Shown piece by piece: positions 50,276-64,000 of a stretch of 64,000 nt of DNA. Each line of letters begins with the position of its first letter. Position 1 is the first letter of the stretch. The translations under genes were made by a program, and so were the position numbers. This DNA is from Trichoplax adhaerens (Eukaryota > Placozoa > Uniplacotomia > Trichoplacea > Trichoplacidae): the NCBI RefSeq assembly GCF_000150275.1, contig NW_002060946.1:1755454-1819453 (forward strand), read 5' to 3'. The notes under the pieces were generated by a model. It saw only the letters and a list, made by a program, of their open reading frames with translations, had not been told where the DNA came from and did no database searches.

Positions 50276-51834
50276 TTTCACCAATGGAGTAACTTAAATA
50301 TAGATTCAGTATTAAAATGGTAATAATGAAATAATCTTATCCCATGGCGCCGAAAAGATTTAAAAATAGAGATTCGTATAGATTCTATTTATCTAATTAA
50401 ACGATTATTATGATATTGATTTAGAGAGATATTAATGATAGCATAAATTAATTAAAAGGATAGTTAAAAATGAGAAACTGACATCAAAATAGAAGAAAAT
50501 GAACTGTAATAATATTTTTTTATTTTTAATTAATAAATAAATTAAATCAGCTGCAAATAGATGGATATCCACAAAAATTAGCTGATGAGTAATTTAAGCG
50601 GTAATATCATTAACTCATAGAAAATGTACAGCTTGGATTTGTTTTAACTTTCCAATTATAGCTAATACTCTATATTAAATTAGGTCTTTGTTACAAATAG
50701 TGCTATCTTCTTCAGTGCATGTAATTACCTTTTCCAGTATGATTTTGATTGATTGCTAATGGTGTCAATTTGGATTGAGAAATAATGACAAGAAATACCT
50801 TAGCATACATTTTGCCTATCTGTCCACCTGTGTTGATCACTAAGATGAATTGCAAACATACGGCAATATTCACGGATTGAAATATCTATATAGACCGAGA
50901 GAATGAGGAAGATCAATACTATTCCGCGATGATGAGATATTATTGGCTACTCTAGATCGCTACGGATATTGCTCCTGCAAGTTAGGATAACACTCAATTA
51001 AAACTCCAATTTATACAATAATATCATTGACTAATGTTGAATGCACCTGCTTCAGCTTCATAATGAACGGATTTGTCACTGTAGCAACAAAAAAAATTTA
51101 ACAAAATAAAATAAAATATTGATTATGTGGGGGAAACAGATGCATTTTGCCGTGACGTCGTTGTGTGCCACTTAACGAAATTCATTTCTTTCGATAATAT
51201 TCAGCAAAGATATTGGGCCCCTTCTATCCAGCCAGACTATCAAGCTAACAATATCAATTTTTTAGGCTATAGAATGCCGATTAAATATAGATGAAGGCAT
51301 TTAAAAAAAATAGATCAATTTCTCTTCATGAATTTATTTATTTGTAATATGTATTAAGACCGATCAATAGTAAAAAATAAAAGCATATATTCATTCTCTA
51401 TAGTTGCTATAAAAGATCATCAACAGATTAGCTTTGACCTGGGAAAATAATCAACAACAATATCTAAACATGATTAATGGACATTATTCTCCATTTTGAT
51501 GAATGATAATAGCAGCGTTATAAAAAAAAAATAAGATAAACAAAATGGCGAAATGACAAAATGATTGGGCCTAGACTTGAAGACTTTGACTATTCATCAT
51601 CAATAAACCATTAGCATAATATGGTTAAACAATTAACTGAGCATTTTCAATTGGAGCAACTGTATTATCATAAAAATTAGGCTTATTAAAATATCTGCCT
51701 GCCATTTTGAGCTATAATTAAGGACTTGATAATCTATCTTCTTTCTTGCTATATTTAAGACAGAGGAAATTATAGAATTACTTCTTATGATGCATAACAA
51801 CGTGTTAAACAGCACAATTGATTCCTTACTCCAA

Positions 51835-52605
51835 AGTGATTAAACAGTCATTTTTTTTCTACAACAATAATACTTAAACATAGACCAATTCAATTTTCTA
51901 TGCTTTCTACTTCCTCTGATTAGATATAGAATCGATAGGAAGTCATCAAATAGAAATTACAGTAAATAGTTCACTTTTACTGCGACAACAATAGTGAAAT
52001 ATGGAACAATCAATTTTTTATGCTTTCCACTTTCCTCCGATATAATCAATAAGTAATCATCAAACGGAAAATGCAATAAACAGTCCATATTTACTACGAC
52101 AATAATACAATGTTGATCGACCCAATTTTCTATACTTTCTTCCAATAAGACGTATAATTAATATGTTGGCGTATTAATATAAGATTCATCAAACAGAAAA
52201 CACACTAAACAGTCCATTTTTACAACGACAATAATAGTGAAATAGTCATCAATCGAATTTTCAAGATTTTCTGCTTTCCTCCGATATAATCAATAAGTAA
52301 TCATCGAACGGAAAATGCAATAAACAGTCCATATTTACTACGATAATAAAAGTGAAATAGTGATTAATTGAATTTTTCGAGGTTTTCTACTTTTCTACGA
52401 TATAATCAATGAATAATTACATTATCAAACTGAAAATACAGTAAACAGTCCATTTTACGACGATCATACTGTAATAGTTCAATAGTGGTTAATTTAATTT
52501 TCCATGCTTTCTACTTGCCTCCGGTTAGACGTATAGCTTATATATATAATCAATGAGTAGTCATCAAACGGAAAATACTATAAACAGTCCTATTACAATC
52601 ATCGA
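51835..52605. repeat. Seven-unit imperfect array, about 115-140 bp
   Basis: The anchor TAAACAGTCCATTTTTACTA-like recurs at about 51843, 51961, 52077, 52206, 52321, 52441 and 52581. Between anchors are CAATTTTCTATGCTTTCTAC, CCTCCGATATAATCAATAAG and ATCATCAAACGGAAAATGC-like segments. Spacing varies by indels. This is the longest array by unit count in the window. Confidence 0.85.
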
Positions 52606-55600
52606 TGCAACCAATTTTTAGGTTAAAAAATATTTACTTCCATCAATATGAAATCATCTTTCGAATAGTCTTGAATCCCCAATAAGGATAGCATGGATCA
52701 GTAAGATTATACTGTGATTAAAACGACCAAGCTTGTTGATTACGATATGCAATTATAACGTTAATACAAAATAAGTTAATGATTAATGAATATAGTCAGT
52801 GGCCGGTCATCTTACGACATTATTGATCCATATATTTACCCTTCCTCAATAGAATAGCATTGGAGAGGAAATAGTGAACAATATTCTAGTAGATTATTGA
52901 TTTATTCTATTAACCATATTTATTTGTATACCACTACATGGATACCAAGTAGAATACTAACTGAAGATTTTACCCTAATCTGTTATAAGCTAGTTATGCA
53001 TGTAAATTAAATTAACTTATCTGTATGTTACGATCTTCATTGATCACTTCTCCTAATTCCTGCCCTTTACTTACATAGTACAGAGTTCAAGCGCTAAATT
53101 ATTTATAGACTAAAGTTACTTTGCTCTGTATTTTAAAAGTACGGTTAATCTAACGTTTGATAGGTATCTGTGTTCGTAATCCAAGCTGAAACAGATGCAA
53201 TTTAGTAGTAGATCGTTTTAATTCGAATAGTTGATAAAATCTTATCTAGCTGCCAGAGACATTTCAACAAGGATTCATTTTACCTGAGTTTCAATTTATT
53301 TCAATAAAGTCATGCAGCATCAAAGTATACCAAGGAGATGGCATATTTTCATTAAATCCTTGTTCGATCATAAATTATTACATAAACGATACCGGTTTTT
53401 TAATCTTGCTAGGTCGGAGTAATTAAAATTTAAATATCTGTTGTATGCGATCCTATGCAGGATTGCATATTGGGCAATCAATTAAAAAATAGGATCAATC
53501 ATAAAAGTAAATCGAAGGCAGTCCATACTCTGCACCATAAAATTAAATAAATAATGAGATCAGGTATTAAATGCATCTATTTTCAAATAGCACTATGAAG
53601 TGATATCACACATGTATACCCCAATTTAGCGATTTCTAGCCAAGTAGGAAGTGGTTTGCCTCTATTCCTCTCTATATACTATGGAAGGCGAAATAAATGA
53701 TCATTAATAATGATACTAATGTAACATGAATATCGTAACACTTTGGAGCTTTTAACAGATATAGATTAAATATTATAAGTAGTTTCTAAATACATTTTCC
53801 TTCACAATAATTAAAAGTTCAATGTTTATACAGGAAGAATTACCTTTTCTCTTAATCTCTATTCTCTATCAATCGTCATGATCTACCTGAAATTAATCAC
53901 GGACTAGCCGTTATATATATATATATACCCGTATTACATATGTATAGGTTTCAGCTTTCGCAAATTATCCACTGTATCCCTTCTAATATTATTACTACAG
54001 GTAATATGAGAAGGATCACGGTACGGTATTTATTCAGACTTGCATCACAAGAGCAGATATTATTAGCCCCTATATAAATTCCTATTAAAGAGGCCGACTA
54101 CTACTATAAACACTTTGTAATAATGGTACAATTCTACTAAAGAAACCCTCCGCTATGAATGATTCTAATTAAAATTATTTTTAGCAGATAAAAGAGACAG
54201 ATTTGCGTATTTAAAAACTAGCCCTTGAACTATTAATGTTACATATTTAATCAGAACTTCATTTCCATTTATGATCTACTGATTAATATTTTTCATATTC
54301 GTTAGGAAGTAGGAAAATTGTGCAAAATATCATAATAAGAATGGCGTTGTTTATCGTTTACTATCCTGGAAAATTTTTAATATTTTGTGAAAATAATTAT
54401 GTGATTAAAATTAATAGTTAAATATGAATTTCATTTATTTAGCATACTACATCATATAGCAAGTCATACGAGTGAGATAGATATATTAAGGTTAGGCTTG
54501 GGGTTACTGTAAGTCTAATTTAAATAAGCTTGCATAGTAAGATTTATTCTAGAAATAAGTTAAGATTAGGCTAGTAAACAAAACTCTTGTTTAGAATAAT
54601 TGTGTATTGCTATTGTAATTTTCGATTACCTTTTTACTTCATTCAAAATCATAAAATTTAACTCCAATATTCTTTTCAACTCTGGATTACAAATAAGATA
54701 TTCTAGCTTGTGTTTAAGATTATTAACTAAGTAGTTACCATAATCAATATATTGCAGACTTTTTCGATTTGTAGTTTAGGAATCATAAGTAATGATATTA
54801 AAAGAGAGAACAGATTATTTCATGTCCGAAATGCGCTACATGCTATATAAAACTTCATTCTAGTATATATCTTTTAGGTAATATGTTTATGACAGGCTAG
54901 GAATCTTTCCCATTGTAAGTATAACTTTTTTATTAGTATTTGTTATAAGATGATCATTTTAAGCTGTTAAGATGGCCATTTAAAGCTAAATACACAATAA
55001 TTGATGATGAATGTATTAATAATTAATTTGCAGGTTGTTTATTAGGGTGAGCTATCACTTTAATCCGAGGAGAAAATAATTAATGACCTTGGGTTTCTTA
55101 GAAATATGTATACATGATAGTCTTCATAAATAGTATTTTACATAAATGTATGATCAGCTATTTTTATAGCATGATTATGAAATCATTATAGGAACAAAGA
55201 CTAAACCGTATAAATTATATTGCTTTAATATTTCATATCATATACTAGATTCATCTATCGATTACTTAGATGTTCCTAACCCTGGTAAAGAAAAGATTTT
55301 TTTATAGGATGATTATAAATCTCATTTTCATATTTTTGTATAATTATTAAGACTGCGGACTAGTACTATGAACATCTTGGCGATCATACTTGTTATTAAT
55401 AAATATAAATTATACTCTGAAAACTACAACAATAGTTAAAATTTTCATGTTAATTCATTCACTTTGCAATTGTAAAGAACTTATGAGTATTTAGAAATTA
55501 AATGCTGTCCTCATGCTGTATGGTTCGCCGTAAAGCAAAATTGTTAAGTTTGAGATTTGTTATATATCTGATGAAACTTTACTCCAATATCTAAAAGTAT

Positions 55601-56548
55601 TTTATATCATCAAAAACTGTTATACAACGTCAGCAATTTTTTTCGATCTTATGCCGATATTGTCTTGTCTTGGCTATATTATAATCAACATCATTAATAA
55701 TTCGTACTCTATCTCTATTTACGCTCTATAGACTCTCGTGGGTAAGTACGTACGCAAGTCATAATAGTATTTAGCATCCCAACTATTGTAGCTTCAGATT
55801 CTAGTCTCAGAAAATGAACTATAAAGGCAGAAAGGGTTTACTAATATTAATTATCATACAACAACATATAAAAATCACATTTGACATTTTATCTCTAGAT
55901 GCAGTGCATGAACAGTTCTTAAAATTTTCAGATAGTCATATCGCAAAACGTTCGAATTAATCAAAAAAATTTTGAATTCATCTAGGACATCATTTTTATA
56001 ATACGAACATATACAGTTTATAAATACGTATTTCTCTTTTTCAGATTTAAAGAATAATGAATCAAGAGGCGGGAAAACAAATACGAAGTCTATCTCTATC
56101 ATTAACAATTCTCTCAATATTTAACTCTATCAGTATTATTTCTGGACTGGTTCAACCATACTATTTAACGATGTTAGAACTGGAATAAAACAAAATTTAT
56201 TTCCAGCAAAAAATTGTATTCGGAAGCTGGCGATGTGAAGTACAATCAATCTATCAAGTGCAGAACAGTATGATCAATCTTACGCTACTGTTCTAGCCTT
56301 GTAAGATTACATCGAGGAAAATAAAATTATCTATATGATGTCGAAATCGAGTTAGCTATAGACAGATGAAATAATTATAATAAGATATGTTATCAGGAAT
56401 GTTATTTTGTTTAGGATATATCCAGTCTATAGCAGTTTAAATAAAAACAGAATAGAGAATATATTTCCTAGCGTCTTTTCGAAAGGAGATATTACTATTC
56501 TATCAGATTATATAATAGCTGCGCTGCCCCTCTAGATTGTAAAAACAA

Positions 56549-56554
56549 TTTATT
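56549..56554 (-). terminator. Candidate polyadenylation signal for the ABCD gene
   Basis: TTTATT on the plus strand reads AATAAA on the minus strand, about 71 bp after the ABCD stop codon. The spacing is typical of a short 3' UTR. Confidence 0.4.
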
Positions 56555-56624
56555 TTTACATCGCGCAATATAGTACACGTGTAGAAAGTAAAAGTTAGTA
56601 TACGCGTAAGTTTACGAATTATAG

Positions 56625-59600
56625 TTATTCATAACGATAGTTGTCTTCAGCTTTTGTTAGAACTGAATCTTCACCAAGAAGAGAACATAGTTCTAATAAG
56701 CGTTTTTGCATTAATGGAACACCAGCTAATTGCGATTCTAACTTTTCCTTTTCATCTTTAAGTGATAATCTTGCTTCCGTGTTTAATTCTTCTAAACGCC
56801 AGCCTCCTTCACCATCGAACTGTAGTACATGCGTATGATATTTCCTATAGTTGATATCATAGGAGTAGAGTAATTTTATTAATGGTTACTTAAAAATATG
56901 TGTGTATTGACTGTATATAATTTTGTAATTTATACAGCATTTAGAATTTTAACTACCATAATGAAGGCCGATGAGAAATGGACAGAAGAATGATTCCTTT
57001 ATCTTTAGCAACTTGATAGATTTTACCTTCAACGTCAATGCTAACTGCACTCGTACATTCGTCTAAAAGAGCAAACTTTGGCCTGATAGAGAATTTATAT
57101 CAGTTAACATAGCAAATACATAAATAAATGTCGACCAATAAACTAAAATGGTAACATAGTCATATATTACACTCACTTATGATAAAATAAACGAGCAGTG
57201 CCTACTCTTTGCTTTTCACCACCTGATAGCACATCCGACCAATCATTTATCGCATCCCATCCTTTGTAATAAAAATAGCAATTAGAAGAAGTAAGACCTC
57301 AAATGATTAATGATCAATTAATAAATCCATTTAAAATAGCTTGTATTAAGCAATCTTGAACATTTATACCTCCTTCCCGTTGGACTACATAATTTAAGCA
57401 AACAATGTCTAAAATATCCTCTAAATCGGCGTCAGATATCCCCTTTGATTCCATATCAGCCTTCGTATCAGGATAAATGATTTGATCTCGTAGAGTACCC
57501 AATGACATATATGGTCTGTAAAATGAATTTCATTGATTGTATTTTAATAGTTGTTTTGTAAAGTCAAAGTGAATTAATCGATATTCTGTTGGTTCATTAC
57601 CTTTGTGGAATATAGAATAACGATGATACAGGAGGTTTTTTCATTTCACCCTTAAAAATTGGCCAAAGCCCGCTAAGAATTCGAAACAATGAGCTTTTAC
57701 CGCAGCCATTAGGGCCAGTAATTAATAGATGCATGCCATCTGTAATCTATCATAACGATAGTCAAGTAATAATTCAATTTATATTCTATGAGCACAGATC
57801 TTTACGTTAGAATAGAGCTTTTTCTATCAACGAAGCCATGGACGATTATTACCTGTAATGTTAAATTGGGAACGATAACATCACCATTCGGTGTAACTAC
57901 AGCCACTTTATTTAGCTGGATCGTAAAATCTTGGCTTTCTGTAACGTTGCCCCTTTTATTAATATCAAGGCTTCCAGTTTGTATCCCTTCATCATCATTA
58001 ATATTATTGTTTTTGGAGACAGTTTTCCTTACATAATGTCCGTCACTAATATCTTTAAAGACCATCAACATGTCATAAACACGAGATGTATACCCAGCTA
58101 ATTCCGTTATCTACAGTTTAATAAATTTATAATTTTAAAAATAAATGATTGATAATAATTTGTAAAAACCATTTAGAAAAGTCATCGGACAGTGTGACAT
58201 AATTACACCAATCTCTTGTATACTTATGGCTTAACCTATTAACTATACCTTGTATATTTAACTAATTAATCCAACCTACCTCTTTTAACGATGACATAAT
58301 CCTTTCAAATGCATCAGCTGTCGAAGCAAGGAGATGACGAGCGGTAGTTAAGGTTTGAGTTCTTTCGCTGACTACATCAATTTTGGGTAGAGTAGTTTCA
58401 CCGGATTCCGTAGTAGAATCAACATCTTCATCTCGATTTAATAAGACAGGCAAAGCAATCATGACCATCCCAGTAGCACTCCAACAATATTTCATGAGGA
58501 ATTGCTCCAGCACCACATACCAAAGTCTCTTTTTAAAGATCATTTCCAAATGGTTGGCTAAGACGCGATAGCTTTGATAAAGGAGATTGTGCTCGACCTA
58601 GATTACGATATATTAACAGGAAGTCATGATTACGGTTTAGGTAGATCATCACTCCATCTATTAGCAAACTAGTAAGTAAGTAAAGTATTGGATTATTGCC
58701 GCATGATATTATTTTCCAATTAAACCTCTATACTCGTTGATACCCTTAAGTACTGAAAAATGGAATTACTATTCTTTACTAAACCCTCGCAATTGAGCTA
58801 CCAACTTACGATTAGAGTAGTAAAATAATTATATAGATTTATACTAAGGTAATTTTATTGATATGTGCTTCTATTCAAGGAGAAGAGATTCTAAGTAAAT
58901 AGAATCGAATACTCAGGTAAGCAATAACAATGTTATAGAGTATTGAATGAATTAATTATTTATCATCCTGCCATTATTGAATGAATAAAGTAATTAACGT
59001 TAGTAAATAAAAAGCCCTTCTCCAATTAGAATAAGCAGGTAATGTCTAATCAGGCGGACAACCAACATCTTTAATCCAATATCTAGTGGTCCATCATTAC
59101 TACTATTGGATCATCTACAACCTGCAGTACTATAGTCAAATATAGGCGTAGTTAGCATTACTAAAATACTGTACACTTTCTCTTAGTGTAATACGGTAGT
59201 CCTTAACGATATGAAATCAATATCCATTGGCCTTAACTGTAGAATAAAATTGGCTCCTTTTTCATAATTTAATTGTGAGTTTGTCCAGCTGAATGTGCAG
59301 TGCAGTTGCCGTAACTAAGGCATTTATTTAACTATCCATTTTCTTAACAAAGAAATTCTTGTCTAAAATTACGGTAAAATATTATGCGATCCAATAGCCA
59401 TAGAATATCCTTCACAGTTTGCTGCTTCTTTTCAACATTTGGTTATGAATTATTTTACTGAATGTATAGCAGCCACAACGATAGTGTTCATTTACTGTAT
59501 ACTTTCCCAGTGAAGAAGTATAGAACATCCAATATGCATATGTGAAAAATAATTGCGGTAAAACATTAAGTGATCCCTTCTACAGAGATCAAAGTAATTT

Positions 59601-61041
59601 GATGATCAACTGATATAACTAAGGGGAATATCGAATTTTTAACATTCAATCGTCAGTTTACTTTGCTAGTGACTAATTTCTTCAGTTGAAGAAAAGGGTG
59701 ATTAGAATTATGGAAGTGGATAGTATCCGATTTACAAGAGTCATTCAAAATGGATAACGACTACGATAGAGCATCTAATAATACGCATATATCAAAAAAT
59801 TATAGTAAAACATGAAGTGATCCTTTGTACAGAGATGGAAATAATTTAATGATAAGCTGATATTTAGTCATGGGAATATCGAATTTTTAACATTCAATCA
59901 TCAGTTTACTTTGATTGTCAATAATTTTTTTAGTTGAAGAAAAGGAGAGATTACGAGTTATCGAAATTGGATAGTATCTACTTTGCAAGGGTAATTGAAA
60001 ATGGACAACGACAGTAGTAGCATTGGTGTAGAATTCATCGATTCCCTAGGGTAATATCTTTTATTTTAGTCCTACCTTATGGCCGGAATAAAATGCTATC
60101 TCTTCGGAATTGGTAATTAATCGAGAATGGACATATCTTAAATTACCACGTAATTGAGCCTCTTGAGCGGTTAATTTACCAAATTTAGGCGAGCATCGAC
60201 GTAAAATTCTAGCTGTAACATAGACGACGGTATAAGCAAGTGATGGTGGAGCAATTAAGCCTAAATAACTGTAGCCACGCTGTTGAAGGCCTAGTCTAAA
60301 GAGTGCCGATGTCATGAGGATAACATCCAATACAGGCTTAGTCAATTGAGAATACAAATGTGAAATTGATGAACAAAATTCACGTATATCTTCAGTAAGG
60401 CATTCGTCGGCATTAGTTAGCCTACTGTCTAAGTTACTGACACGGTAATAAGTTTGATTTTGAAAATAAGCATTATAGGAATAATGAACTAATCGATCAC
60501 GAAAAGCAAGACCCAGTTTATTTTCCATATATCGTATAGAACTATTGACAAATGTAGCCGGTATAGCAACCGCTAACCATTTGGCTATATTGATTAAGAA
60601 GATACGGAATCGTTTTTGTACAATGCATCGGACAACTCGACCCTCTAATCCAGCAACATAAATGGAAATAAATGAACGACATATTAAGGCTAATGAATGA
60701 ATAGCAAGTAAAGCAAATTCAGGACTTTTCCAACTAGGAATTAGAATTTGAATGATCCATTTTAACTGTTTCATAAAGGCAGCATTTAAAGCTGGTGACG
60801 ATTTCCTTTTATCCATGGATTTTGTCAAATTATGTATAAGATGATGATCGATGGTTGCATCGTTGGCAGTATCTGGAGAAGAACGACGATGGCGTCCAAA
60901 CCAACGATGTAAATAACGTCTGATAAATTCATCGATCATTGATGATCGTGATACCGCTAGACCAGCACATGCTAATGCAGTAATGGTGGTTACATTTCTG
61001 AAACTGGCATGTTTATAGACTAATTTGGAAACATTGGCCAT
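56625..61041 (-). CDS. ABCD1: Peroxisomal ABC half-transporter, ABCD1/ABCD2 type (8 exons)
   Basis: Members of this family import very-long-chain acyl-CoA into peroxisomes as dimers. Exons in transcript order: 61041-60076, 58597-58280, 58110-57853, 57746-57601, 57515-57370, 57261-57177, 57082-56957, 56844-56625; 754 residues (human ABCD1 745). The long first exon carries the N-terminal targeting region and most of the membrane domain, with the family signatures [29 protein letters not shown] and LTKPVLDV. It ends in the EAA-like loop [12 protein letters not shown] (about 311-322). The ATPase domain has Walker [10 protein letters not shown] (525-533), signature LSGGEKQR (623-630), Walker B FALLDE (643-648) and switch His677 in SISHRPS. 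A C-terminal coiled segment matches ABCD1/2 rather than the shorter ABCD3. All catalytic elements are intact. ABCD1 and ABCD2 are vertebrate duplicates, so this would be the pre-duplication orthologue. Confidence 0.95.
59545..60030. repeat. 247-bp tandem duplication in ABCD intron 1
   Basis: GGTAAAACATTAAGTGATCC at about 59557 recurs as AGTAAAACATGAAGTGATCC at about 59804. Both are followed by GAATATCGAATTTTTAACAT and CAGTTTACTTTG. A more decayed third copy (ACGGTAAAATATTATGCGAT) is near 59370. All lie in the 1.5-kb intron 58598-60075. Confidence 0.8.
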
Positions 61042-61949
61042 GGTAGATGTAGTTATTCCTCTTTTTCCTTTTCAATCGCAATCTCTCGGGAGAGTGGCAA
61101 AAGCGATGGCGATTGGATAAAATCACCAATACAAGGTTAATATACCTCGAAGAATGGATCGTTGACGATTAGCAATGATCGTCCAAGTAGTAACAGAGTA
61201 AATTGTCCTATTTTGAAGTAATGGATGATAATGAATCGTCTAAAATTGATCCAGGAAGAGAAATAATCATCAATCGAGAAGGATTGTTTACTTTACCGAT
61301 GGCAGCTCTTGCAGTAGAAAATGAAAGATGAAAGTGCGGAAAGATGAATTTACGCCGCTATTTCTACTCGATTGAATAATGCATTAGTAACAAGGTAATT
61401 ACAGTAGTACAGTACAATGTCCTGCAGTACTCTTCCACTTGAAAGAGGCCAAAAAAAAGCAGAAAAGAAGGACTTTTAACAGTTTTAATGGCTACTCCTG
61501 ATGGTCTACGACAGCAAGGAAGGAACAAGCTGCTTTTGTTCTTGTCCAATTTGTGCTATGACTATAGATAGACTAACTGAGTCTCAAGTCAAAAACCTTA
61601 TGAATAGAGTCATGATTAGGGATAGTGATAGACTGAGTGAGTTACCGTGATGGTGATGAGAACATGTGCTACTCAAACGTACCCTACCAATACTATGAAA
61701 TGACCAGCATCGCCATCAATCTTCCCTTATGAGATCGCAATCCACGCCTTTTCTTCTCCAGGTGGCAAAAGGATTAGCTGTTAATCGAGCTACTTATACT
61801 TCAAATTTTGCACCATTGGACAGTCTATATCCTTCATTTTCCCTAGCAATCAATGGAGTAAAACTGTATAAAGAAAAGTGTAGCATGGAAAGCCATGTTG
61901 GCTCGTAGTTGATTAGATAGGGCAAGGGAGAGTTGCACACCTTAGCAGC

Positions 61950-62910
61950 TACGACAACTAGCTGACAACATGGGAGTAGCAAGTCTGCACTCGATGCCAA
62001 CGCTTGAATACTGTGCATTGGCTAAAACGACTGCTCGATGTTACCCTTGTGCCATTATAGCACAAAATATTGAGCTAGATTGAACACTAGCATATTCCAT
62101 TGATGCATGAAATGCTCAATCAACACCTTGGCAGCAGCTACAAGTAGCAAGCAAGTCTGCAGCCTATGCTGACACATTAATACTGTGCATTGGCTAAAAC
62201 GACTGCTCTATGTTACCCTTGTGCTATCATGGCATAAAATACTGGACTAGATTGAACACTAGCCTATTCCATTGATGCATGAAAGCTCAATCAACACATT
62301 GACAGCAACTACAAGTAGCTGATCACATAGATTAGCAAGTCTGCAGGCTATGCCCACGCTGTGCATTAGATCCAGCCATTTTTGAATTGATTCTGAAGTG
62401 GATGGGTGTACTATGCATTGGCTAAAACGACTGCTCCATGTTATGCTTGTGCCATCACGGCACAAAATATTAGACTAGATTGGACACTAGCCTATTCCAC
62501 TGATGCATGAAATGCTCAATCAACACCTTGGCAGCAGCTACAAGTAGCAAGCAAGTCTGAAGCCTATGCTGACACTTTAATACTGTGCATTGGCTAAAAC
62601 GACTGCTCTATGTTACCCTTGTGCTATCATGGCATAAAATACTGGACTAGATTGAACACTAGCCTATTCCATTGATGCATAAAATGCTCAATCAACACCT
62701 TGGTAGCAGCTATAAGTAGCTGACAACATAGCGTAGTAGTCTACCGCCAATTTTGATTGCAGTCGATAGTCCATGCCGATACTTTTAATATTGTGCAATG
62801 TGCATTGGCTAAAATGACTGCTCCATGTTGCCACTATAGCCATTATAGCATAAAATATTGGCTAGATAGAACAGTAGCCTATTCCATATACGAGTGTATA
62901 CATGTAATGC
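61950..62910. repeat. Five-unit array, 172-228-bp units
   Basis: GTGCATTGGCTAAAACGACT occurs at about 62013, 62185, 62413, 62585 and 62800 (the last with small changes). Flanking unit segments are ATGTTACCCTTGTGC, GACTAGATTGAACACTAGCC and AACACCTTGGCAGCAGCTAC. The 172-bp and 228-bp spacings alternate, which suggests that a two-unit block was duplicated. Confidence 0.9.
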
Positions 62911-63044
62911 TCAACACTTTGCTCAAGGTGATAGTGAGTTCTTAAACCTATCTATAACAGTTTTGTACTCATTTTTTTCCAGTTATATCATGGTTATATA
63001 GGATATCAGCAGCACTAGTAATAATTATCATAAAATTGAACGAG

Positions 63045-63340
63045 TTTGGACGAAATAGAATCATACTAATTAATCATTGAATTTTCAATCTAGAAATATG
63101 CAAATATTTCCTGTCTATGTATTCACTACATCATCACTATTACCTAGTGGGTATCGTGAATGAAATCGAATAGGCTCGAAATAGAAATATCATATTGAAC
63201 TTTCATTCTATAAACGCACATATTTCCCATTAATATATTCACTACATCCGCACTATTACCTAGTAGATATCATGAATGAAATCAAATAAATAGCTCGAAA
63301 TAGAATTATCATATTATTGACTTTCCATTCCATAAACTAC
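63045..63340. repeat. 116-bp tandem array, about 2.5 units
   Basis: ATTCACTACATC at 63121 recurs at 63237. Both copies continue through ACTATTACCTAGT, ATGAATGAAATC and CTCGAAATAGAA. A partial unit precedes the first copy. Confidence 0.8.
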
Positions 63341-64000
63341 ACTTTTATTTCTTTCAGTAATTCATATTCTACTGTACATCAATCTTGTACTATACTAACA
63401 CAACCAAATTGGCTACTTGAAAGGGCACCATGATAAAGTAATATATTGCCAGAATACACTTATCATGGCATTTTAAGTCTATATTTTCATTGTAGAATGG
63501 TTCATGTAAAAACAATCACCCTTTTTCAGCATCTAAGCGATTACATAGTAGAAAATGATGATAAACGCCATCTACGTAAACATTAAGGTATACGTATTTA
63601 ATATATCTATTTATGATAATTTCCTCTTCACATACATCTGATTTCTATAGATCATCCATCAGATTATTTAAGAGGAAATTTTATACCAATTCAGAATCTA
63701 TTTTAACGCAATTTTTACAGGTTGCGACAAATTATCTCAATTTTTATTTCATATAACATCACACGGTATCATTTAGAGTAGTATAAGTAAGGTAATTTAT
63801 ATCAATATAAAATGCATATTAATATGATACCTGGAGACCAAAACCGACTATTATACTCTCGGTTTGACATAACCAAATATAATTTAAAGGTTTTTAATTC
63901 AATAGAGAATACTCTTCCATATACAGTGTATATATAATTCATATATCATATACATGATTATATTTAGAGAATACCATTGGTTATGTCAATGTTTGATTAT

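Larger units (their letters stand above)
49614..56624. other. 7-kb gene desert between GPCR and ABCD
   Basis: No coding region is supported. The stretch includes the GPCR promoter side and the ABCD 3' side. Two tandem arrays (50030-50275 and 51835-52605) and a short (TA)n run near 53915 are the only structures that I see. The open frame at 55875-56117 (minus) has no recognisable motif. Confidence 0.55.
61042..64000. other. Gene-free upstream side of ABCD
   Basis: This should contain the ABCD promoter near its left edge. No coding region is supported. The open frames at 61794-62018, 62259-62465 and 62757-62945 are translations of the repeat array at 61950-62910. A second array lies at 63045-63340. 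Confidence 0.55.

Noticed and set aside
57788-58036. Plus-strand open frame of 82 codons
   Set aside because: Antisense shadow of ABCD exon 3 (57853-58110). The frame at 58383-58571 is likewise antisense to exon 2.

Overview
The window looks like nuclear DNA of an intron-rich, AT-rich animal. The genes have many short introns with GTAAGT-type donors and AG acceptors. The families are animal-type: PKA RII, bifunctional PFKFB, ABCD1/2, and a rhodopsin-class GPCR. My best guess is a non-bilaterian animal such as a placozoan (Trichoplax/Hoilungia). That rests on composition, gene structure and the DD3-3-type genes, not on a match I could run.

Layout. 1-4540: gene-free, with two tandem-repeat blocks. 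4675-11028 (+): a complete 15-exon type II PKA regulatory subunit. 11725-18626 (-) and 21060-28000 (+): two PFKFB paralogues (6-phosphofructo-2-kinase/fructose-2,6-bisphosphatase), head to head around a 2.4-kb spacer. The spacer holds a GC-rich block with three copies of the palindrome CGGGTACCCG. 29226-35281 (-) and 37777-42205 (+): two DD3-3-like secreted or membrane proteins, also head to head, around a minisatellite and palindrome-rich spacer. 48552-49613 (-): a single-exon class A GPCR inside a long gene desert. 56625-61041 (-): an 8-exon peroxisomal ABCD1/2-type half-transporter. 61042-64000: gene-free, with tandem repeats.

How the genes relate. The central structure is two unrelated families that each form an inverted, divergently transcribed paralogue pair, side by side. 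The PFKFB copies share every intron position and phase, and nearly every exon length. One copy keeps the canonical kinase motif. The other has a degenerate version of it, intact phosphatase residues and an extra phosphorylatable C-tail. The DD3-3 copies share no intron position. One ends in a transmembrane anchor; the other stops at the end of a cupredoxin-like domain. PKA, whose regulatory subunit is the neighbour, regulates PFKFB enzymes in vertebrates, but the adjacency may be chance.

Noncoding DNA is full of low-copy (2-7 units), imperfect tandem repeats with 80-330-bp units, in introns and between genes, and of clusters of the self-complementary motif ACTGTA/TACAGT. Exon coordinates were assembled by hand from splice consensus, reading phase and protein family alignment. 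No transcript evidence was available.
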